Positions 10,717 through 18,493 of a stretch of 64,000 nt of DNA are shown piece by piece. The notes below the pieces were generated by a model, which made no database searches, had not been told where the DNA came from, and saw only the letters and a list, made by a program, of their open reading frames with translations. The position numbers and the translations under genes are program-made. The number at the start of each line of letters is the position of its first letter. Positions within the stretch are counted from its first letter, which is position 1. The stretch spans positions 2,867,781 through 2,931,780 of the forward strand of contig NZ_CP004353.1 of assembly GCF_000550805.1 (NCBI RefSeq), in the 5' to 3' direction. Source of the DNA: Corynebacterium vitaeruminis DSM 20294 (GTDB lineage: Bacteria; Actinomycetota; Actinomycetes; Mycobacteriales; Mycobacteriaceae).

Positions 10717-11282
10717 GCCGTACCTAGGCTCTCACCTCCCATTGCCCGCCTCGGCCACGCTGGTTCGCGCGTCGCTAGAGTTATCCCGCAACTTGGTGGT
10801 CATGTGCAAACAGATTGTGGTTAAGCATGGGCGGGGTTTCGCGGGAGTTCGAATACATCCGGCAAGACGCTTCGCAGGCGCCCAGTGCTGCAAGACCTCG
10901 GTGTCTGTTATTCAACGCTGGCGTAGGGGAGGTCCCCGACCGCCTAACCCCTCGGCAAACGCTGTTCCCGTTGGCTCCATCCATCTCTCCCCATACCTCT
11001 GTGAAGCGGCTGCCATTTTCACGCCCCTCAGCCGACCCGGCGGGGAGGTGATGGCAGATGGGCAAGCGACAACTCCCAATCGTTATCATTGCGCTCAACT
11101 TAACGGAACGTGAAGGTGAGCTAGGCGCCAAAAGGCCCATTTTCATCGATCTCCAAAACACCTCGCAGTGAGCTCGCAGCAACACTTTTTCGACGCATTT
11201 CCATCACCGATCGCGGTGGCAATGACATGCATTTTCTTCGCGCCGAGGGCACTTCAAGCTGGCTCCAAGGTTCGGTGTTTGC
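10717..11282. other. Gap between peptide genes 3 and 4
   Basis: Mostly without recognisable genes. It contains one possible small gene (11058-11171, listed separately). Its right end (11262-11282, CTCCAAGGTTCGGTGTTTGC) resembles the sequence just upstream of GCAGGT at peptides 5 and 6 and belongs to the shared promoter module. Confidence 0.4.
11058..11171 (+). CDS. Possible 37-residue peptide
   Basis: An ATG at 11058 follows GGGGAGGTG (11042-11050) at normal spacing and opens 37 codons starting MGKRQLPIVIIALNL and ending DLQNTSQ. Unlike the other peptides it is basic at the start and mixed in charge. It has no paralogue here and no clear promoter. It is listed only because of the good Shine-Dalgarno sequence; it may be a chance frame. 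Confidence 0.25.
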   Translation: MGKRQLPIVIIALNLTEREGELGAKRPIFIDLQNTSQ

Positions 11283-11337
11283 GCAGGTCAAGGCGGTTTT
11301 GTCCGCCATTGACGGTTCCGTTGACCAGGCCTACCAT
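11283..11337 (+). promoter_or_regulatory. Promoter of peptide gene 4 with GCAGGT box
   Basis: GCAGGT (11283-11288), 20 bp, TTGACG (11309-11314), 17 bp, TACCAT (11332-11337). CATCGGCAGCA follows at 11344-11354 and is shared with peptides 5 and 6. Confidence 0.65.
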
Positions 11338-11393
11338 TCAAGTCATCGGCAGCAAGAGCTACCACTTCTACTTCCCACTCAGAGGAGACAACA

Positions 11394-11537
11394 ATGTTCG
11401 ACCAGCTTTCCCAGATCGCAGAGCACGTCCAGAACCTGCAGCAGTTCAACCCGGCTCAGCAGATCCAGCAGTTCGTCCCGCAGGTTACCGAGCACCTCAA
11501 CCCCAGCAACTGGCTGGTCTCCCTGTCCTCCCGGTAG
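11394..11537 (+). CDS. 47-residue Gln-rich peptide, family 2 (peptide 4)
   Basis: A 47-codon gene behind AGAGGAG. It starts MFDQLSQIAEHVQNLQQF and ends in a region with NPSNW. The sequence QIAEHVQNLQQFNP is identical in peptide 6 and close in peptide 5. It is rich in Gln and Asn with hydrophobic residues every three or four positions, which suits an amphipathic helix rather than a transmembrane one. The (N/Q)PxxW motif near the C-terminus occurs in all three members. No signal peptide. Function unknown. Confidence 0.75.
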   Translation: MFDQLSQIAEHVQNLQQFNPAQQIQQFVPQVTEHLNPSNWLVSLSSR

Positions 11538-11563
11538 TCGGCAACTGATCTAGTTATCTACCC

Positions 11564-11602
11564 AAGCCGCCCCTTGGCGCTCATGCGTCAGGGGGCGGCT
11601 TA
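11564..11602 (+). terminator. Terminator of peptide gene 4
   Basis: AAGCCGCCCC (11564-11573) pairs with GGGGCGGCTT (11592-11601). The stem is strong but the downstream T content is low. Confidence 0.65.
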
Positions 11603-11760
11603 CGCATGCGGGCCACGGGTCTGCGCGCATTCCTACCAAGCTTGCAGATGCTTCACAGCCACCCGACGAACCAAGCAAATCGGGCGCAAAGAGGGACCTT
11701 CTACCTCGGGGTTTGCGATCCTGTCAGCACTCCAAGCCAGCTCCAAACTAATCCATTTAC

Positions 11761-11815
11761 GCAGGTAGCGGCGTTTTTTGGGTCCGTTGACCGGCCTCTT
11801 GCCCGGTCCTAGTAT
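11761..11815 (+). promoter_or_regulatory. Promoter of peptide gene 5 with GCAGGT box
   Basis: GCAGGT (11761-11766), 20 bp, TTGACC (11787-11792), 17 bp, TAGTAT (11810-11815). CATCGGCAGCA follows at 11822-11832. Confidence 0.7.
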
Positions 11816-11879
11816 TCACTTCATCGGCAGCAACCGCCGCCGACAATAACGACACTTTCCTTGTGAAGGAGAAATCACT

Positions 11880-12011
11880 ATGTTCGATCAGTTCAACCAC
11901 ATCGCTGAGCAGTTCCAGCACTTCAACCCGTTCCAGCAGGTCCAGCAGTGGGGCGCACAGGTCCAGCAGAACTTCCAGCCGCAGAACTGGTTCAACGGCT
12001 TCCGTCGCTAA
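11880..12011 (+). CDS. 43-residue Gln/Phe-rich peptide, family 2 (peptide 5)
   Basis: A 43-codon gene behind AAGGAG, starting MFDQFNHIAEQFQHFNPF and ending QNWFNGFRR. It shares MFDQ, the IAE segment, QQ(V/I)QQW and the C-terminal (N/Q)PxxW with peptides 4 and 6. It is the most aromatic member (seven Phe, two Trp) and ends in two Arg. No cleavable signal. Its own promoter and a very strong terminator mark it as a single-gene transcript. Confidence 0.75.
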   Translation: MFDQFNHIAEQFQHFNPFQQVQQWGAQVQQNFQPQNWFNGFRR

Positions 12012-12031
12012 GCGCACGCCAAGACTCTTTG

Positions 12032-12079
12032 AAAGCCCCATCCCCGGCGTTCTCCCTCGCCGCGGGATGGGGTCTTTTC
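12032..12079 (+). terminator. Terminator of peptide gene 5
   Basis: GCCCCATCCC and GGGATGGGG with an inner CGGCG/CGCCG stem are followed by TCTTTTCGTTTT. A strong rho-independent terminator. Confidence 0.85.
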
Positions 12080-12326
12080 GTTTTATTGTCCACAATGAAA
12101 ACTGTACGTTCGCTGTATGCCCTTTGGGTGGACGCCAACGGCACGTCGGCAAGCGAGTAGCAAACGCTCAGCGCTTTGACCTGCGACTTTCACTCTCCTG
12201 CAATCTTGGCAGGGTTTTCGCAGTCAAGCCGATTTCGCTGACGTACCGAGCTTCGGAATCTGCCCCTGAGCTGCGGTTTTAAGATTTTGACAGAACTTCC
12301 AAGTTTCTCCAAACTTCGGCATTTGT

Positions 12327-12381
12327 GCAGGTAGAAGGCTTTTTTCGACCCGTTGACCGGATTAGGGAGCGGTCGTAGTAT
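12327..12381 (+). promoter_or_regulatory. Promoter of peptide gene 6 with GCAGGT box
   Basis: GCAGGT (12327-12332), 20 bp, TTGACC (12353-12358), 17 bp, TAGTAT (12376-12381), then CATCGGCAGCA at 12388-12398. Upstream, CTCCAAACTTCGGCATTTG resembles the same position of peptides 4 and 5. Confidence 0.7.
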
Positions 12382-12435
12382 TCAACTCATCGGCAGCACA
12401 AGCGCCGTGTTTCTACTAATCAAGGAGATTCCTCC

Positions 12436-12576
12436 ATGTTCGATCAGATTCCCCAGATCGCAGAGCACGTCCAGAACCTGCAGCAGTTCAACCCGGTCCA
12501 GCACATCCAGCAGTGGGCACCGCAGGTGCCGCAGTTCTTCCAGCCGCGCGGTTGGGTCCCGGGCCTTTCCTCCTAG
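12436..12576 (+). CDS. 46-residue Gln-rich peptide, family 2 (peptide 6)
   Basis: A 46-codon gene behind AAGGAG, starting MFDQIPQIAEHVQNLQQF and ending GWVPGLSS. It is nearly identical to peptide 4 over residues 7-20 and shares W27 with peptide 5. Pro residues at 6, 20, 29, 32, 37 and 42 divide the chain into short segments, so a single long helix is unlikely in the C-terminal half. Unknown function. Confidence 0.75.
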   Translation: MFDQIPQIAEHVQNLQQFNPVQHIQQWAPQVPQFFQPRGWVPGLSS

Positions 12577-12663
12577 TATTTAGCGGTTAGGGTCTGCGTG
12601 GCGTAGCTTCCCCTATGCCATACGGCGGACCGTCCGGAGAGAGTTTCTGAATAGACGCATAAA

Positions 12664-12787
12664 GCTTCGTCCTTCGACCTTGGGGGTTCACCTCCTGTGA
12701 TCCGAGGCGAAAGACGAAGGAGGCTCGGGCCGATGGGAGTCCCGAGCTTGAAGACCCAAGGACTTGTGGGAGTCCTTGGGTCTTTCC
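12664..12787 (+). terminator. Three consecutive hairpins ending the peptide array
   Basis: Three stems follow each other: GCTTCGTCC...GACGAAG (12664-12719, imperfect), GCTCGGG/CCCGAGC (12723-12747), and AAGACCCAAGGACT/AGTCCTTGGGTCTT (12751-12784) with CTTTCCTT after it. The last is a strong terminator and may also serve the converging gene at 12805. The first two could belong to a small structured RNA. Confidence 0.65.
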
Positions 12788-12804
12788 TTATGCCCGCGGG
12801 CTAG

Positions 12805-14298
12805 CTAGCGCTTCTGGTACAGCGACTTCTTCTGGAACTTCGGGTCGCTGGTGACCAGCACCCCGAGGTTGCGGAAGATGCCCTCGTCCACCGAGCCCAG
12901 GATGGTGGTGGTGTGGGCGATGCAGCCCTTGAGGTGCTGCAGGTGATCGAGGGCCCGGCGCGCCTCCTCGTTCGTCGAGGCCGACACCGACAGCGCGATG
13001 AGCACCTCGTCGGTGTGCAGGCGCGGGTTGTGGCTGCCCAGGTGCTGGATCTTCAGCGTCTTGATCGGCTCGATCGACTCCGGGGAGAGCAGGTGGCTCT
13101 CGTCCGGGATGCTGGCCAGGTGTTTCAGCGCGTTGAGCAGCATCGCGGCGGAGCAGCCGAGGAGGGCGGAGGTGCGCCCGGTGATGATGGTGTCGTCGTC
13201 AAGCTGGATGGCGCAGGCGGGCTCGCCGGTCTCCTCCGCACGGGCGCGGGCCACGCCGACGACGGCGCGGTCGGTGGCCTTGATTTTCGCCTTGGCCATG
13301 ACCACCGCCGCGCGGTCCGACTGGGTGGAGTCCAACCTGCCTCTGGCCTCGTCGACAAGCGCCTTGAAGTAGCGGCGAATGATCTCTTGGCGGCTGGCCT
13401 CGCGGCAGACCTCGTCGTCGACGATGCAGAAGCCCGCCATGTTCACGCCCATGTCGGTGGGGGACTGGTACGGGGTGGTGCCGGTGAGCTTCTCCAGGAG
13501 CACCTTGAGCAGCGGGAACGCCTCCACGTCGCGGTTGTAGTTGACCGTGGACTCGCCGTAGGCGCTGAGGTGGAAGTGGTCGATGACGTTGGCGTCGTTG
13601 AGGTCGACCGTCGCGGCCTCGTAGGCCAGGTTGACCGGGTGATCCAGCGGCAGGTTCCAGATGGGGAAAGTCTCAAACTTGGCGTACCCGGCCGATCCGC
13701 CGCGCTGGTACTCGTGGTAGACCTGCGAGAGGCAGGTGGCCAACTTGCCGGAGCCCGGCCCCGGGGCGGTGACCACCACGAGGTCGCGGGTGGTTTCGGC
13801 GAACTCGTTGCGGCCGAGCCCCTCCTCGGAGACGATGAAGTCGGTGTCCGAGGGGTAGCCCGGGATGACGCGGTGGCGGAACACCTTCATGCCGAGGCGT
13901 TCCAAGCGCTCCTTGAACTCGGCCGCCTGGCGGTTGTCGTCCTCCATCTGCGTGAGCACCACGTTTTCCACGAGGAAGCCGCGGCCGCGGAAGACGTCGA
14001 CTAGGCGCAGCACGTCCTCGTCGTAGGTGATGCCGAGGTCCGCGCGCACCTTGTTGCGCTGCAGGTCCTTGGCGTTGATGCACACGAGGATCTCCACCTC
14101 GTCCTTGATCCGGTCGAGCATCGCGATCTTGTTGTCCGGGGTGAACCCAGGCAACACGCGCGAGGCGTGCATGTCGTCGAAGAGCTTGCCGCCCATCTCC
14201 AGGTACAGCTTGCCCCCGATTTTCTCCCGGCGCGCTTTGATGTGCTCCGATTGCAAGTCGATGTATTTTTCGCGATCGAAGCCGATCCCGTGCGCCAT
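12805..14298 (-). CDS. DUF1846 (UPF0371) family protein
   Basis: A 497-residue soluble protein that matches DUF1846 along its length: the start [21 protein letters not shown], the internal [22 protein letters not shown] segment, and the long C-terminal alpha/beta part. Family members have known structures but no firmly established reaction. [10 protein letters not shown] (about residues 177-186) resembles a phosphate-binding loop. No operon partner is visible: it converges with the peptide array and diverges from the CDF-like gene. Confidence 0.85.
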   Translation of the reverse strand: MAHGIGFDREKYIDLQSEHIKARREKIGGKLYLEMGGKLFDDMHASRVLPGFTPDNKIAMLDRIKDEVEILVCINAKDLQRNKVRADLGITYDEDVLRLVDVFRGRGFLVENVVLTQMEDDNRQAAEFKERLERLGMKVFRHRVIPGYPSDTDFIVSEEGLGRNEFAETTRDLVVVTAPGPGSGKLATCLSQVYHEYQRGGSAGYAKFETFPIWNLPLDHPVNLAYEAATVDLNDANVIDHFHLSAYGESTVNYNRDVEAFPLLKVLLEKLTGTTPYQSPTDMGVNMAGFCIVDDEVCREASRQEIIRRYFKALVDEARGRLDSTQSDRAAVVMAKAKIKATDRAVVGVARARAEETGEPACAIQLDDDTIITGRTSALLGCSAAMLLNALKHLASIPDESHLLSPESIEPIKTLKIQHLGSHNPRLHTDEVLIALSVSASTNEEARRALDHLQHLKGCIAHTTTILGSVDEGIFRNLGVLVTSDPKFQKKSLYQKR

Positions 14299-14382
14299 GT
14301 AGCATTCCCTTCCGAGGTCCGTTTTGGGTTTAGTTTAATTCGCTTACCGACGCCTACGGTAACCGGAATAGAATCAGCAACT

Positions 14383-15045
14383 ATGACTTCAGCCTCCGCA
14401 GCTCGCGATGACTTTGACAGCGATGACGATGACAATGACGACGATGAGATCAACGCCGCTAACCTCACCAGCCACTCCCGCAAGATCGTGGCCATCGTTG
14501 CGGGTCTGAACCTGCTCGGCTTCGCCGGGGAGGTCATCATCGCCTCCATCATCGGCTCGGCCTCGCTTTTCGCCGACGCCGCCGACTTCCTCGAGGATTT
14601 CCTCATCAACCTGCTCGTGCTCACCGCCCTCGGCTGGTCAGTGGCCTCGCGCCGCAAGGCCTCGGTGGGTTTGGCAGGACTCATCCTCATTCCCGCGCTC
14701 GCCGCGTTCGGCACGGCGATCTGGAAAATCATCACCGGCACCCCGCCAGAGGCCTTTACCTTGTCCGGCACCGCCATCGCCGCCGGACTCATCAACCTCG
14801 TCTGCGCGCTCCTGCTGCTCTCCCTGCGCAACGGCGGGGAGGCGCTGGTGCGCGGGGCCTGGCTGGCCGCGCGCAATGACGTGCTCGCCAACATCCTCAT
14901 CCTTGCCGCGGGCATCGTCACCATCTTTTGGGCCACCATCTGGCCGGACGTGGTGGTGGGCATCATCATCGGTTTGATCAACCTTGGCGCGGCCAAGGAG
15001 GTCTTGGAGCAGGCCCGGGCGGAAGTCCCAGAGCTCGAAGACTAA
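14383..15045 (+). CDS. Cation-efflux (CDF) family-like membrane protein
   Basis: A 220-residue protein: an acidic N-terminus with about 11 Asp/Glu in a row (residues 9-22), then about six hydrophobic helices. GSASLFADAADFLEDFL fits the CDF transmembrane-2 motif SxSLxADxxxxxxD. The usual C-terminal cytoplasmic metal-sensing domain is missing, so this is a short member. The metal is unknown. The ATG is chosen because TAGAAT (14369-14374) lies 8 bp upstream (leaderless). The frame stays open further upstream but there overlaps the divergent gene. Confidence 0.7.
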   Translation: MTSASAARDDFDSDDDDNDDDEINAANLTSHSRKIVAIVAGLNLLGFAGEVIIASIIGSASLFADAADFLEDFLINLLVLTALGWSVASRRKASVGLAGLILIPALAAFGTAIWKIITGTPPEAFTLSGTAIAAGLINLVCALLLLSLRNGGEALVRGAWLAARNDVLANILILAAGIVTIFWATIWPDVVVGIIIGLINLGAAKEVLEQARAEVPELED

Positions 15046-15059
15046 CTCCCTGCGCTGAA

Positions 15060-15104
15060 ATGGCGCGCTTCCCAGCCAAAGCGGAAAGCGCGCCATTATT
15101 TTTT
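15060..15104 (+). terminator. Terminator of the CDF-like gene
   Basis: ATGGCGCGCTT pairs with AAGCGCGCCAT and is followed by TATTTTTT. Strong rho-independent terminator lying between two converging genes. Confidence 0.85.
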
Positions 15105-15118
15105 GCTCAAAGCATCAT

Positions 15119-15790
15119 TTACGCAATGCTGCTGACCGGATCCTGGCCATCAATAAAGGCCAGCGGGCTAGCCGGGAACTCCTCCCGGCCTGCAACCTCC
15201 GCAATCACCTGCGCCACCAGCTCACGCGCAGTGTGCGTGCCCGCGGCCGGAGAATCATCAGCCACCACCTCGATACCCACGGCTGGCTCATCTGTCAGCG
15301 ACGAAGGGCCAAGAATGAGATAGTCCAGCTTGCTCGCACCCAGGCGCAGATCCACCGCCTTCTTCGCCTTCACATAGGCATCCCACGAGCTACCGTCATT
15401 GGACTCCTCGCGCAGCGTGGCCCCGAGGTAGGAGATCATGACATAACGCGGCGGACGATCCATCGACTCCAACGCGTCAATGGTGGCAAGGGCGCCGTCA
15501 CGGTCAATATCCAGCGTCGCCTGCGCGCCCGCGCGCCCACCGTTGCCCGCACCCCAGATCACCAGATCGTAGTTGCTAAAAAGCTCGGCCCAATCAGCAG
15601 CTGCTTGCTTGGTCAGATCGCGTACCACCACGCCCGCACCGAGTGCTTCCAACTCCGGAGCGTAGGCGGGATTGCGCACCAGCGAATCCACGCTGTGGCC
15701 TGCCTGCACCAGCAAGGGAGTGGCCAGCAGCGCTACCTTGCCGTGGCCACCGATATAGAGAATCTTGCTTGCAGTCGTGTTTGTTGTCAT
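15119..15790 (-). CDS. NAD(P)-binding Rossmann protein (atypical SDR)
   Basis: A 223-residue protein with an N-terminal ILYIGGHGKVALLATPLL (GxxGxxG-like nucleotide loop at about residues 12-17), an LVRNP second strand and YVMISYLGA in the middle, as in NAD(P)H-binding SDR proteins of the YwnB/YtfG group. There is no clear YxxxK catalytic pair, though a YVKAK sequence occurs near residue 147. The ATG at 15790 is supported by TAGGTT exactly 7 bp upstream on the minus strand (leaderless). An upstream in-frame ATG is less likely. Substrate unknown. Confidence 0.75.
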   Translation of the reverse strand: MTTNTTASKILYIGGHGKVALLATPLLVQAGHSVDSLVRNPAYAPELEALGAGVVVRDLTKQAAADWAELFSNYDLVIWGAGNGGRAGAQATLDIDRDGALATIDALESMDRPPRYVMISYLGATLREESNDGSSWDAYVKAKKAVDLRLGASKLDYLILGPSSLTDEPAVGIEVVADDSPAAGTHTARELVAQVIAEVAGREEFPASPLAFIDGQDPVSSIA

Positions 15791-15956
15791 GGCGCCCAAC
15801 CTACCACCGTTGGTGCGAACTGCTCGGGGCACCTCGGCATCACCTCATTCACGAGGGCCGCATGATCCTGCTTCGATAGGCGCACAGACGACCCAGCTTT
15901 GTCTCTTCTCCCACACGTCTAAGCGGGCAACTGCCTCCCCGACTAGGAGCCACACT

Positions 15957-15995
15957 GCTTGTGCACGCTTTCCGATTCGCGTGCGATGCACAAGC
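15957..15995 (-). terminator. Hairpin downstream of the multicopper oxidase
   Basis: GCTTGTGCA with TGCACAAGC, plus inner GCACGC/GCGTGC pairing, lies right after the oxidase stop on the minus strand. There is no strong U-tract. Confidence 0.55.
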
Positions 15996-15997
15996 CT

Positions 15998-17536
15998 TTA
16001 GTAGTTCAGCTGCGCCATCATGCCGGTTGCCATGTGGTAGCCGTTGTGGCAGTGGAACACCCAGTCGCCGGGGTTGTTGGCTATCAGCTCCGCGTTCACG
16101 GACTGGCCGGGCAGGATCAAGATGGTGTCCTTGCGCAGGCCCCCATTGTCCGGCAGGGACCAGGTATGACCGTGGATGTGCATCGGGTGCGCCATGGCAG
16201 TGGTGTTGCGCATGGTCATCAGCACGCGCTGGCCGGAATTGACCGTGGCTAGGGTGTCGCCGTCAATGGACATTCCCCACTTATACGGCATCATCTGTCC
16301 GGTCAGTTCCACATCCAGACGGACGTCGGGTTCGCCTGAGGCAAGACGCGCGGAGTCGGCAGCGACGAGATCAGTCAGGAATGCCGCAGGGGCTTCGAGC
16401 TGCACGAAGCTGGCCTCGGGACTGGGGGCCTCACCGGAGGCGGTGCGCACCAGCGCAAAGGCGCGCCCGTCTTTGCCGGCCGCGAGCGCGGTTAGCGGGA
16501 ACACCCCGTCGGCAAGCGTGACCTCAACGTCGGCACGCTCACCCATGCCAAGGTAGAAGGAATCGACCTGCTTGGGCACGACCGGATAACCGTCGGTAGC
16601 AATGACAGTCATCGAGTGCCCGCCGAGGGCGACTTTGAAGATGGTATCGGCGCCGGCGTTGATAAAACGCAGCCGGGCCTTCTGACCGACCTTGGCCTCA
16701 AAGGTGCGGCAGGCCGCCGGAATGCGCTCATTGAGCAGGTAATGCGGGTAGGCCAGATCGCCCGCGTCGCCGCCGAGCGCAGGATCGCCCGGGCCTGCGT
16801 GCATGCCCGCCATGGCTGCCGACGCCGCACCGGCCGAAGGTGTACTTGCAGATTCCGTCGTGGCGGCCATGTTGTGCATGGAATGATCCATGCCCTCCAT
16901 CGAGGCGCCACTCGTGCCGCTCATTGAGTCAAACATGGCTAGCTGCTCATCCGGGGTGTGCCCATCGATGCCATCAAGCCAATCGTCGAGGAAGATCGTC
17001 CATTCGACGTCATAATCACCCGGATCGGAAGGATCGCGCACGATCAAAGGAGCGTGCAAGCCGCGGTCGAGCTGAATGCCGCTATGTGAATGGTAGAAAT
17101 ACGTGCCCGAATGCGGCACCTGAAAGCTGTAGGTAAAGGCCTCACCGGGCTCGATGGGGTCTTGGGTAATACCAGGGACGCCATCGGATGCCATGGGCAC
17201 CGCCAGTCCGTGCCAGTGGATGGAGGTGGACTCCGGGAGCTGATTGTCGATGTCGACCTGCAGGATGTCCCCGGCGGTGACCTCGATGGTGGGGTTGCCG
17301 TCTTGCGACTCATAGCCCCAGGTGCTGGCTTCAATTCCGCCGAGATCAATACTGCGCTGTTTCGCCACGAGCTTCTTGTGAACCGCGGGATCAGGCAACA
17401 CCGAGGGGGTGGGGAAGGCTTTGGTGACAGACGGGCTCGAGGAGGAGCCACCCGTTTGCCCGCCGCAGGCGGCAAGGGTGACCCCACCCGCAATGCCGAG
17501 GCCGCCGAGGAGGAATTGCCGTCTCGTGACATTCAT
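15998..17536 (-). CDS. Tat-exported multicopper oxidase (CueO/laccase type), probable lipoprotein
   Basis: A 512-residue copper oxidase that likely oxidises Cu(I) outside the cytoplasm. The N-terminus has a Tat motif (TRRQFLLGG) and a lipobox (LAAC). All four copper sites are visible: HWHGLAV, FYHSHSG, HPMHIHGHTW and HCHNGYHMATGM. A Met-rich insert (about residues 204-250, MEGMDHSMHNM and MAGMHAG) resembles the Cu(I)-binding insert of CueO. It is followed 23 bp upstream on the same strand by cueP, so the two form a copper-stress operon diverging from a two-component system. Confidence 0.92.
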   Translation of the reverse strand: MNVTRRQFLLGGLGIAGGVTLAACGGQTGGSSSSPSVTKAFPTPSVLPDPAVHKKLVAKQRSIDLGGIEASTWGYESQDGNPTIEVTAGDILQVDIDNQLPESTSIHWHGLAVPMASDGVPGITQDPIEPGEAFTYSFQVPHSGTYFYHSHSGIQLDRGLHAPLIVRDPSDPGDYDVEWTIFLDDWLDGIDGHTPDEQLAMFDSMSGTSGASMEGMDHSMHNMAATTESASTPSAGAASAAMAGMHAGPGDPALGGDAGDLAYPHYLLNERIPAACRTFEAKVGQKARLRFINAGADTIFKVALGGHSMTVIATDGYPVVPKQVDSFYLGMGERADVEVTLADGVFPLTALAAGKDGRAFALVRTASGEAPSPEASFVQLEAPAAFLTDLVAADSARLASGEPDVRLDVELTGQMMPYKWGMSIDGDTLATVNSGQRVLMTMRNTTAMAHPMHIHGHTWSLPDNGGLRKDTILILPGQSVNAELIANNPGDWVFHCHNGYHMATGMMAQLNY

Positions 17537-17559
17537 TACTGGGTTGATTTCCCTTCTGC

Positions 17560-18186
17560 TTAGGAGAGCTTGAGTGTGGTGACGCAGGTAGCACCGTCGG
17601 CGGTGGAATCGAAGTCAACCGTGCCCGTCTTGCCTTCGGACTGGACGGTGATCGTTCCCGTAGTCTCCTCCGGCACCCAGAACCCGGCGAAGCCGTTGTC
17701 AAAGGTCGTGGTGTCCTCGTCGATGAGCGTGTTTCCGTCCTTGTCCGTGAAGGTGACGTGGATCGGGGTGTTGGCCAGCTCCCCCTTGCAGGTGGTCAGG
17801 CTGTGGTAGAAGCAATCGTGCGTCTGGAACTCATAGGGGGCCACGGAGATGTAGGTGGTGTTGTCCGGAAGCGGGAGGCTGAGAAACTCCTCCTTATTGT
17901 TCGCGTTGGCAATCTGAAGCTCGTCCGGGCGCACAGATGCCCGCAGGTCGCTGGGGCGATCCGCCACCACCAGGCGATCGAGCTCGTCGATGATCGTGGT
18001 CGCGTCCTTGTCCTGCAGCTCGTACTTGGCAAGCAGCTCGTTGGCGCCGGCTGAGGAGCTGCTTGATGCGGAGGCGTTCGACGCTGCAGAGTCAGCTTGC
18101 TCGCTGCCGCAGGCTGTCAGCCCTACGAAGCTGGCTGCAGCGGTCAGAATCGATAGCGTTGCGATTGTTGCTTGCCGACGTTTCAC
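17560..18186 (-). CDS. cueP: CueP-like copper-binding lipoprotein
   Basis: A 208-residue exported protein with a signal peptide ending in a lipobox (VGLTAC) and a Ser/Ala linker. The segment HDCFYHSLTTCKGEL carries the Cys pair typical of CueP, a periplasmic copper-binding protein first known in Salmonella; a further Cys lies near the C-terminus (GATCVTTLKLS). It likely buffers copper or hands it to other proteins. It is the first gene of the operon with the multicopper oxidase. Confidence 0.85.
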   Translation of the reverse strand: MKRRQATIATLSILTAAASFVGLTACGSEQADSAASNASASSSSSAGANELLAKYELQDKDATTIIDELDRLVVADRPSDLRASVRPDELQIANANNKEEFLSLPLPDNTTYISVAPYEFQTHDCFYHSLTTCKGELANTPIHVTFTDKDGNTLIDEDTTTFDNGFAGFWVPEETTGTITVQSEGKTGTVDFDSTADGATCVTTLKLS

Positions 18187-18493
18187 GGCTTCTCCTTGGT
18201 TGCTTGCTCGAGGTCAGCCACTAACGCGGAAGCGTCATGCGTGGCACGGGACTTGAGGAAGTTCTAACACCCCCGAGGTGAGAAAAGTAAGGCCGTACCT
18301 CACCCGTGGCGCACCCCTTCGATCGTAAGTGGTGATCTCCCTCACACACATTGGGAGGGCACGCCGAACACGGAGCTGAAAAGCCCAGCCTGTGACGCCT
18401 TGTCACCGTCGGAAAGCAAGAAAACTCGGGCACAGATGGTGAATATGAAGATTATGTAAAGATTGCCCGGGTGATACTGGCGATACTGGAGTA
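18187..18493. promoter_or_regulatory. Divergent control region of the copper block
   Basis: The region contains an inverted repeat GAGGTGAG...CCTCACC (about 18274-18304) and, next to the regulator start, a direct repeat GATACTGGC / GATACTGGA. The second GATACT ends 6 bp before the regulator ATG, so that mRNA may be leaderless. The 8-bp repeat could also be an autoregulatory site. Confidence 0.45.

Noticed and set aside
10800..10880. tRNA-like GTTCGAATAC sequence
   Set aside because: No acceptor, D or anticodon stems can be formed around it; no tRNA gene was found in the window.
9344..12576. CRISPR array as an explanation of the repeats near the peptide genes
   Set aside because: The repeated parts are promoters and coding ends at irregular intervals, not short equal repeats with unique spacers.
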